Assembly: GCA_937902285.1 (NCBI GenBank)
Contig: CALGTB010000345.1
Span: 1 to 6,864, forward strand
Reading direction: 5' to 3'
Source: an uncultured Actinomycetes bacterium
Lineage (GTDB): Bacteria > Actinomycetota > Actinomycetes > S36-B12
DNA: 6,864 nucleotides
In this document: positions 1 to 4,747 of the stretch, one piece after another
Numbering within the stretch: the first letter of the stretch is position 1
Layout: the number at the start of each line of letters is the position of its first letter
The notes under the pieces: generated by a model
Seen by the model: only the letters and a program-made list of their open reading frames with translations
Database searches by the model: none
Told to the model about the DNA's origin: nothing
Program-made: the position numbers and the translations under genes

Positions 1-64
1 CCGCGAGTGGTGAGTCGTAGCCCTCTGGACCTCCGGTCCATGGGCTACGACTCACCACTCGCGG
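1..64. repeat. Long near-perfect inverted repeat (hairpin)
   Basis: Bases 1-23 are exactly complementary to bases 42-64. Inside this, 26-31 (TGGACC) pairs with 35-40 (GGTCCA) around a TCC loop at 32-34, leaving only a TC/T bulge at 24-25 and 41. The whole 64 bases can fold into one stem of 29 pairs. There is no T-tract after either arm. The element begins at the first base of the window, so it may extend further left. It ends just upstream of the promoter of the kinase gene. It could be a bidirectional terminator for an upstream gene, a dispersed palindromic repeat, or a small non-autonomous element. No second copy was seen in this window. Confidence 0.9.
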
Positions 65-93
65 CAGTTGCGGACGGGTTCGGGGCGAGACGG

Positions 94-99
94 TAGGGT
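94..99 (+). promoter_or_regulatory. Putative -10 box (TAGGGT) of the kinase gene
   Basis: TAGGGT fits the actinobacterial housekeeping -10 pattern TAnnnT. It lies 8 bases before the GTG start at 108, so transcription would begin at or within a base or two of the start codon. No Shine-Dalgarno sequence is visible before the GTG, which agrees with a leaderless mRNA. The -35 is weak: TTGCGG at 68-73 is the best match, but its spacer of 20 bases is long. Confidence 0.5.
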
Positions 100-107
100 C
101 GCCGATC

Positions 108-1094
108 GTGGCCGTCCTCATCACTGGTTCCATCGCGACCGATCACCTCATGACGTTCCCGGGGCGGTTCTCCGACTCGCTCGTGGCGGACAAGCTCGAC
201 AAGGTCTCCCTGTCCTTCCTCGTCGAGGACCTCGAGGTCCGGCGGGGAGGGGTCGCCCCCAACATCGCCTTCGGCATGGGGTGCCTGGGCCTGCGCCCGG
301 TGCTCGTCGGGGCGGTCGGACCCGACTTCGCCGACTACGAGTCCTGGCTGCAGCGCCACAACGTCGACACCTCCGGCGTCCACGTGTCCGAGTCGCGGCA
401 CACCGCGCGCTTCGTGTGCACCACCGACTCCGAGCAGAACCAGATCGCCTCGTTCTACCCGGGCGCGATGTCCGAGGCCCGCCAGATCGAGCTGCGTCCG
501 GTCGTCGACCGGGTGGGCAAGGCCGACATCGTCCTCATCGGCGCGAACGACCCGGAGGCGATGCTGCGCCACACCGAGGAGTGCCGGTTCCGGGGCTACC
601 CCTTCGCCGCGGACCCCTCGCAGCAGCTGGCCCGCATGGAGGGCCACGAGATCATGCCGCTCATCGAGGGTGCGACGTTCCTGTTCACCAACGAGTACGA
701 GGCCGCGCTGATCGAGCAGAAGACCGGCTGGGGATCCGCGGACATCTCGGCGATGGTCGAGACCCGGATCACCACCCTCGGGCCTGACGGCGCCCGCGTC
801 GAGCGCCGCGGCGAGGCACCGGTCACCGTCACGGTCGCCGAGGAGGACCGCAAGGTCGATCCCACCGGGGTGGGCGACGCCTTCCGGGCCGGCTACCTGT
901 CAGGTCAGGCCTGGGGGCTCGCCGACGAGCGCTCGGCGCAGATCGGTGCCCTGCTGGCGACCTACGTCATCGAGACCATGGGCACCCAGGAGTACGAGCT
1001 GGCCCAGCGGCACTTCCTCGAGCGCATGGCCCGCGCGTACGGCGACGACGCCGCCGCCGAGGTCGAGCCGCACATCTCCTGCCCCCGGCCCTGA
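108..1094 (+). CDS. adoK: PfkB-family kinase, adenosine kinase AdoK-like
   Basis: A 328-residue cytoplasmic ribokinase/PfkB-family kinase. The N-terminal stretch TGSIATDHLM (6-15), the substrate-side motif RRGGVAPN (45-52), the segments ASFYPGAMSEAR and GANDPEAM, and the C-terminal signature DPTGVGDAFRAG (251-262) are close to what I recall of Mycobacterium tuberculosis AdoK (Rv2202c). That enzyme phosphorylates adenosine to AMP in purine salvage. Asp257 in GVGD is the expected catalytic base, and the adjacent glycines form the anion hole. The start is GTG at 108, chosen because homology begins there and a -10 box lies just upstream; no ribosome binding site is seen. In M. tuberculosis this gene is also close to ctaC, so the neighbourhood supports the assignment. 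Many annotations call this family a generic carbohydrate kinase. The family is certain and adenosine as substrate is likely but inferred. Aat follows after 35 bases, probably in the same transcript. Confidence 0.9.
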   Translation: MAVLITGSIATDHLMTFPGRFSDSLVADKLDKVSLSFLVEDLEVRRGGVAPNIAFGMGCLGLRPVLVGAVGPDFADYESWLQRHNVDTSGVHVSESRHTARFVCTTDSEQNQIASFYPGAMSEARQIELRPVVDRVGKADIVLIGANDPEAMLRHTEECRFRGYPFAADPSQQLARMEGHEIMPLIEGATFLFTNEYEAALIEQKTGWGSADISAMVETRITTLGPDGARVERRGEAPVTVTVAEEDRKVDPTGVGDAFRAGYLSGQAWGLADERSAQIGALLATYVIETMGTQEYELAQRHFLERMARAYGDDAAAEVEPHISCPRP

Positions 1095-1129
1095 GCGTTT
1101 CTCGGACCGCTGCAGCCACCGAGCCCGTC

Positions 1130-1801
1130 ATGCCGATCGAGCCCCCGCCGAGCTCGTGGCTCCTGCCTGACCCCGCCCTCGGCGAGCCCGGGTACGACGT
1201 CGTCGCGGTCGGCGCCGACCTCGACCCGTCGACGGTCCTGGCGGCCTACCGGCAGGGGCTGTTCCCCATGCACCTGGAGACCGGGGAGCTGGCCTGGTGG
1301 AGCCCGGACCCTCGAGGCGTGCTGCCCCTCGGCGGACTGAGGGTGACGCGGTCGCTCGCTGCCTCGGCCCGACGCTTCGACATCACCATCGACCGCGCCT
1401 TCACCGACGTGATGCGCGCCTGCGCCGATGCGCGCCGCGACCACGGGTGGATCACGGAGGAGTTCGTGGAGACGTACTCGGCCCTGCACCGGATGGGGTG
1501 GGCGCACTCCGTCGAGGCGTGGACGGCGGACGGCGACCTCGCCGGCGGCCTCTACGGCATCGAGGTCGGAGGGCTCTTCGCGGGTGAGTCGATGTTCCAC
1601 CGTTCCCGGGACGCCTCGAAGGTCGCGCTCATGGGGCTCGTGGCGGCCCTGCAGTCCGGCGGAGGGGAGCGGCTGCTCGACGTGCAGTGGCGCACCGACC
1701 ACCTCGCGTCGCTGGGGGTGGTCGAGATCCCACGCCGCGACTACCTGCGCCGGCTGCCCGCCGCACTGGCGCTGCCGCACTGCCTGTCGCCGACCGGCTA
1801 G
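1130..1801 (+). CDS. aat: Leucyl/phenylalanyl-tRNA-protein transferase (Aat)
   Basis: A 223-residue cytoplasmic enzyme, close to the 234 residues of E. coli Aat. It transfers Leu or Phe from charged tRNA to the N-terminal Arg or Lys of proteins, tagging them for ClpS/ClpAP-type degradation in the bacterial N-end rule pathway. Visible family motifs are YRQGLFPM (40-47), WWSPDPR (56-62), GWIT (106-109), LHRMGWAHSVE (119-129), GGLYG (139-143), GESMF (152-156) and the tail IPRRDYL (200-206). Glu153 in GESMF and Gln186 in LLDVQ match the E. coli catalytic residues Glu156 and Gln188. The ATG at 1130 is the first usable start in frame after the kinase stop. The 35-base gap (1095-1129) shows no clear ribosome binding site or terminator. 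The TAG stop overlaps the stop of the convergent minus-strand gene by four bases. Confidence 0.95.
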   Translation: MPIEPPPSSWLLPDPALGEPGYDVVAVGADLDPSTVLAAYRQGLFPMHLETGELAWWSPDPRGVLPLGGLRVTRSLAASARRFDITIDRAFTDVMRACADARRDHGWITEEFVETYSALHRMGWAHSVEAWTADGDLAGGLYGIEVGGLFAGESMFHRSRDASKVALMGLVAALQSGGGERLLDVQWRTDHLASLGVVEIPRRDYLRRLPAALALPHCLSPTG

Positions 1802-1805
1802 CCGG
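1794..1805. other. Palindrome holding two interlocked stop codons
   Basis: CCGGCTAGCCGG is a perfect 12-base palindrome. Its central CTAG carries the TAG stop of aat on the plus strand (1799-1801) and the TAG stop of the convergent exported-protein gene on the minus strand (1800-1798). Flanking bases 1787-1792 (TCGCCG) and 1803-1808 (CGGCGA) can also pair around a ten-base loop. With no intergenic space, any bidirectional termination would have to act here or inside the opposing genes. There is no T-tract, so a terminator role is only a possibility. Confidence 0.45.
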
Positions 1806-2607
1806 CGATCGGATCGGTGCCGACGCATCCGATGGGCGACATCCCCTCGGTGGGCAGTCCGCGGGCCGCGTCGGCGGCGAACAGCGTCGTCAGCTCGGCC
1901 GTGATGGCCGTCCGTCGACCCGCGGCGATGTCGGTGAACGGGCACAGGTGGCGGGGCGGGGAACCCGTCCGGAGCAGGCCGAGCTCGACGAGCCCCACGC
2001 CCGGGGTGTTCCGGCTGTCGTAGTCGCTCACCGCCGCGATCACCTGGCCGGCCACGACCGTGTCCCCAGGGGCGACCCGTACCCCGATGACGTGCTCCGT
2101 CTCCCACACGTCGGCGGCGTCCGGCGAGGCCGCCATCCAGATCGTGTAGTCACCGGAGTAGAGGCGCTCGACCCTCGTCACGACTCCGGTCACGGGGGCC
2201 AGCACCGGCGTGCCGAGCGGGGCGAAGAAGGTGGGCTGCGGGTTGCGCGTGCCGGTGCCGATGGCTCCCTCGCCCCGCGGGCCGGTGTCGTAGCCGAAGG
2301 CGACGACGGACCGTCCGGCACCCATCGTCGAGCCGACGACTCCCAGCGGAGCCGTGGCGGGAACGGGAAGGGAGGCGAGGGCGGCGGCTGGCGCGGGCTG
2401 CTCGCGGACGGGCCGCCACACGAGCCGCCCGCGCACCTTGGTGCACACGAGCTCGCCGCGCGGCGTCGTGACGGTGACCCCGGCCTTGGGGCAGGTCCGG
2501 CCGGGACGTGGTGCCGCCTGAGCCGGGGCTGCCGCTGCACTCGCGATGACCAGGAGGGCGAGCACCGCGGCCGCTGCCCCGGCGCTGCGCGACTTCGGGG
2601 CGCTCAC
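1798..2607 (-). CDS. Exported protein with a degenerate LytM/M23-like domain
   Basis: A 269-residue secreted protein. Residues 1-31 form a signal peptide: K5 and R7, an Ala/Leu/Val core (10-27), and an AQA-A cleavage site after A31. Residues 39-64 form a small module with Cys39, Cys55 and Trp64, a C...G...L.C...W pattern seen in actinobacterial surface proteins. A Pro/Ala-rich linker (71-87) follows. Residues 126-195 resemble the lysostaphin-type M23 fold: FFAPLGTPVLAPVTGVV (127-143), then EHVIGVRVAPGDTVVAGQVI (171-190). The zinc ligands are not evident: no HxxxD precedes the APLGTPV strand, and the HLH motif position reads LVE (206-208); only His172 remains. It is therefore probably a non-catalytic binding or scaffold domain. 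The GTG start overlaps the upstream TGA as GTGA, with GGAG seven bases before it. Fold assignment is moderate; the role is unknown. Confidence 0.75.
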   Translation of the reverse strand: MSAPKSRSAGAAAAVLALLVIASAAAAPAQAAPRPGRTCPKAGVTVTTPRGELVCTKVRGRLVWRPVREQPAPAAALASLPVPATAPLGVVGSTMGAGRSVVAFGYDTGPRGEGAIGTGTRNPQPTFFAPLGTPVLAPVTGVVTRVERLYSGDYTIWMAASPDAADVWETEHVIGVRVAPGDTVVAGQVIAAVSDYDSRNTPGVGLVELGLLRTGSPPRHLCPFTDIAAGRRTAITAELTTLFAADAARGLPTEGMSPIGCVGTDPIAG

Positions 2608-3776
2608 TGCCGGACTCCGGCAACCGCGGGTGCGAACTCGCGGAGCAGCAGCTGGACGCTGTCGGCGGTGCAGCCGAGGGGCAGCGAGATGCGGACGCTC
2701 GCCCCGTCGTCGAGGCCCATGGCAGCAAGGACCTGGCTGGGCATGCGGGTGTCAGCCGTACAGGCGGAGCCGCTGGCCACGGCGACACCCCGGCGGTCGA
2801 GCTCGGTCACGATCTCCTCGCCGGTGACGCCGGCGCACGTGATGGTGACGATGTGGGGGAGGCGGTCCACCGGGTCGCCCGCGACCGTGATCCCGGGCAC
2901 GAGCCCGGGAAGGGTCCCCCGGATCAGGTCGACGAGGCCCGAGAGCCGTGCGGACTCCTCGGCCGCGTGCGGCCGGAGGTACTCGAGGGCCGCCGCGGCC
3001 GCCGCGGCACCGGGGATGTCGGGGAACCCGCCGACCCAGCCGCGATCCGGGCTGTCGGCGGGGCGCCAGCGCTGCCCCGAACGCACGACGAGCACGCCCA
3101 CCCCGGCCGGACCGCCCCAGTCGCGTGCGGAGGCCGCCAGGACGTCCCACCCGTCGGGCACCGCCTCGCGGCCGATCACCTGGATCGCGTGGGCGAGGAG
3201 CGGCACCTCGGCGGCCCGCGTCAGCTGGCTCACACCGGCCAGCGGCTGGCGGGTGCCGACCTCGCCGTTGGCGGCCTGCACGCACACGAGGGCGGCGGGC
3301 TGCTCCAGCTCGCGGGCCAGGCCGGTCATGTCGACTCGGCCCCAGGCGTCCACGGGCACGGTGCTGACCTCGCCGGACCACCTCTCCACAGGCATGGTGA
3401 CGGCCATGCTCTCGACGGCGGTGACCACCGCGCGGCGGCTCACGGCCGTCCGCGACTCGAGCAGCCCCTGGACGGCCACGGCGAGGGCGGTGGGGCCGGA
3501 GGACGTGAGGAACACCTCCGCCGGGCCGACCCCCAGGCTCTCCGCCAGGCTGGCGCGCGCCGCATCGAGGACGATCCCGGCGCGACGGCCCTCATGGTGG
3601 AGGCGTGCCGGATCGGACCACGACTGCTCCGCTGCGGCCCGCCAGGCCTGCTGCGCGGCGGGCAGGAGGGGCTGCCCGGCCACGGCGTCGAGGTAGCCGG
3701 GCGGGGGGGTCGGGGCCGGGCTGGGCAGGCCGTGCGGCCTCGGCGCGTCGGGGGTAGGTTCGGCCACGGGAACCAC
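2604..3776 (-). CDS. Cysteine desulfurase-fold protein lacking the PLP lysine
   Basis: A 390-residue protein (about 387 if translation starts at the GTG at 3767) with class V aminotransferase (NifS/IscS-like) architecture. Recognisable parts are GYLDAVAGQPLLPAA (27-41, the YLDNAATTP region), TSSGPT (91-96), ANGEVGTRQPL (169-179), the cofactor segment LLAHAIQVIG (193-202), ASARDWGGPAGVGVL (215-229) and the active-cysteine loop ASGSACTADTRMPSQVL (334-350), with Cys339 at the persulfide cysteine. The lysine that normally binds PLP in S-[AG]-H-K is Asp219, the Asp that contacts the PLP ring nitrogen is His196, and the PLP-stacking His is Ser123. The sequence contains no lysine anywhere. Catalysis by the usual internal aldimine is therefore excluded; a pseudoenzyme or sulfur-relay role is possible but inferred. 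The gene is divergent from ctaC and its stop overlaps the start of the exported-protein gene. Confidence 0.85.
   Translation of the reverse strand: MVPVAEPTPDAPRPHGLPSPAPTPPPGYLDAVAGQPLLPAAQQAWRAAAEQSWSDPARLHHEGRRAGIVLDAARASLAESLGVGPAEVFLTSSGPTALAVAVQGLLESRTAVSRRAVVTAVESMAVTMPVERWSGEVSTVPVDAWGRVDMTGLARELEQPAALVCVQAANGEVGTRQPLAGVSQLTRAAEVPLLAHAIQVIGREAVPDGWDVLAASARDWGGPAGVGVLVVRSGQRWRPADSPDRGWVGGFPDIPGAAAAAAALEYLRPHAAEESARLSGLVDLIRGTLPGLVPGITVAGDPVDRLPHIVTITCAGVTGEEIVTELDRRGVAVASGSACTADTRMPSQVLAAMGLDDGASVRISLPLGCTADSVQLLLREFAPAVAGVRQ
2615..2618 (-). promoter_or_regulatory. Ribosome binding site of the exported-protein gene
   Basis: GGAG on the minus strand lies seven bases before the GTG at 2607, inside the last codons of the cysteine desulfurase-like gene. 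It fixes the start that overlaps the upstream stop as GTGA and suggests translational coupling. Confidence 0.6.
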
Positions 3777-3780
3777 GCTA
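3775..3780 (-). promoter_or_regulatory. Putative -10 box (TAGCGT) of the minus-strand pair
   Basis: Read on the minus strand, TAGCGT is followed by seven bases (GGTTCCC) and then a GTG at 3767, the spacing expected for a leaderless transcript starting at that GTG. If correct, the upstream GTG at 3776 lies within the -10 box and cannot be the start, making the protein three residues shorter. The nearest Shine-Dalgarno-like GGAG (3792-3789) is 12 bases from the 3776 start, too far to favour it. No convincing -35 is seen. Confidence 0.5.
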
Positions 3781-3846
3781 GTCGGGGGCTCCGGATCCGT
3801 CGGTTCTGCCTCGTGGGGCGGGCCGTCTTCCGGGTGCCTCGTGCGC

Positions 3847-3852
3847 TAGTCT
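3847..3852 (+). promoter_or_regulatory. Putative -10 box (TAGTCT) of the ctaC operon
   Basis: TAGTCT fits the TAnnnT pattern and would give a transcript starting near 3859, with a leader of about 25 bases that carries the ribosome binding site of ctaC. The -35 region around 3824-3830 is not a good consensus match, so activator control is possible. It sits about 70 bases from the opposing -10 box of the divergent gene. Confidence 0.45.
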
Positions 3853-3871
3853 GCCGAGCGTCCACCACGAA

Positions 3872-3877
3872 GAGAGG
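3872..3877 (+). promoter_or_regulatory. Ribosome binding site of ctaC
   Basis: GAGAGG lies six bases before the GTG at 3884 and supports that start over the internal GTG at 3935 (codon 18), which has no comparable site. The resulting signal sequence has a long basic N-terminal region. Confidence 0.7.
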
Positions 3878-3883
3878 CGTTCT

Positions 3884-4747
3884 GTGCGGCACTTGATCGA
3901 GGCCCGCTCCTCGCGAGCACCCGGGCACCGGACCGTGAAGCAGCGGCGGATGCGCGCCGCGGCCGCCGGCCTCGGCATGCTGGCCATAACGCTGACAGCG
4001 TCCGCCTGCACCGCCAACGAGGCCTTCTTCATGGACCTGCCCGATCCGGCCACCAAGGAGGCCGCGATCACGCAGAACCTGTGGCAGGGCTCCTGGATCG
4101 CGGCTTGGGCGGTCGGAGCGGTCACGTGGGGACTGATGATCTGGGCGGCCGTGGCCTACCGCCGCCGTCACAAGGACGACGTTCCCGAGCAGACGAAGTA
4201 CAACATCCCCATCGAGCTGCTCTACACGATCGTCCCGCTCATCATGATCCTCGGCCTGTTCTGGTTCACCGCCAAGGACCAGAGCGAGATCCTGTCCCTC
4301 AGCAACGACCAGAAGCAGACCGTCAACGTCGTCGGCTTCCGCTGGAACTGGGGCTTCAACTACATCGACGAGGGCGCCTACGCCGTCGGATCGCCCAACC
4401 TGCCGGCCGAGCTGGTGCTGCCGGTCAACGAGAAGGTGCGCTTCGAGCTGACCTCGCCCGACGTCATCCACTCGTTCTGGGTGCCGGCGTTCCTGTTCAA
4501 GATGGACGTCATCCCCGGCAAGACCAACCAGTTCGAGCTCACGCCCGACAAGGTGGGCACCTACGCCGGCAAGTGCGCCGAGTTGTGCGGTGTCGACCAC
4601 GCCCGCATGCTCTTCACGGTGCGCGTGGTCGAGCGGCCCGAGTTCGACCAGTACATCGCCGACCTCAAGGCCCGCGGCCAGAGCGGGCTGCTCGACACCG
4701 GCATGAGCAACAACGACGGCCAGATGCCAGGGGAGAAGACGACATGA
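3884..4747 (+). CDS. ctaC: Cytochrome c oxidase subunit II (CtaC, CuA subunit)
   Basis: A 287-residue subunit of the aa3-type terminal oxidase. It takes electrons from the cytochrome bc1 branch through its dinuclear CuA centre and passes them to heme a in CtaD. A basic N-region and hydrophobic segment (about 24-41) end at TASAC, with Cys42 a likely lipidated residue. Two membrane segments follow at about 70-92 and 108-129. The extracytoplasmic cupredoxin domain has the aromatic electron-entry stretch FRWNWGF. The CuA ligands are all present: His196 (VIHSFW), Cys231, Cys235, His239 and Met242 in CAELCGVDHARM, with Glu233 between the cysteines. The stop overlaps the ctaD start as ATGA, so the subunits are probably translated in a coupled way. 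The position -3 to the lipobox Cys is Ala rather than Leu, so lipidation is likely but not certain. Confidence 0.97.
   Translation: MRHLIEARSSRAPGHRTVKQRRMRAAAAGLGMLAITLTASACTANEAFFMDLPDPATKEAAITQNLWQGSWIAAWAVGAVTWGLMIWAAVAYRRRHKDDVPEQTKYNIPIELLYTIVPLIMILGLFWFTAKDQSEILSLSNDQKQTVNVVGFRWNWGFNYIDEGAYAVGSPNLPAELVLPVNEKVRFELTSPDVIHSFWVPAFLFKMDVIPGKTNQFELTPDKVGTYAGKCAELCGVDHARMLFTVRVVERPEFDQYIADLKARGQSGLLDTGMSNNDGQMPGEKTT
4729..4735 (+). promoter_or_regulatory. Ribosome binding site that sets the ctaD start
   Basis: AGGGGAG lies eight bases before the ATG at 4744, inside the end of ctaC. The ctaD reading frame stays open upstream to 4081, but that extension runs in another frame of ctaC and has no oxidase homology. 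This site plus the ATGA overlap fixes the true start. Confidence 0.8.

Noticed and set aside
962..2107. 381-codon open frame on the minus strand over aat
   Set aside because: It runs across aat and the end of the kinase gene, both well supported by conserved motifs. The product is a compositional shadow.
2988..3008. GCC/GCG-rich repeat in the NifS-like gene
   Set aside because: It simply encodes a run of seven alanines (257-263) in a helix region; such runs are common in high-GC genomes and no array structure extends beyond it.
1687..3696. 669-codon open frame on the plus strand
   Set aside because: It lies antisense to the NifS-like and exported-protein genes, has a low-complexity Arg/Ser/Thr/Ala composition, and matches no family; the minus-strand genes have clear motifs.
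3791..3799. Short palindrome around GGATCC in the divergent region
   Set aside because: CGGATCCG is only eight bases and expected by chance often enough; no second half-site or repeat supports an operator.
4081..4743. Upstream extension of the ctaD frame
   Set aside because: The segment overlaps ctaC in another frame, has no oxidase similarity, and a strong ribosome binding site precedes the ATG at 4744.
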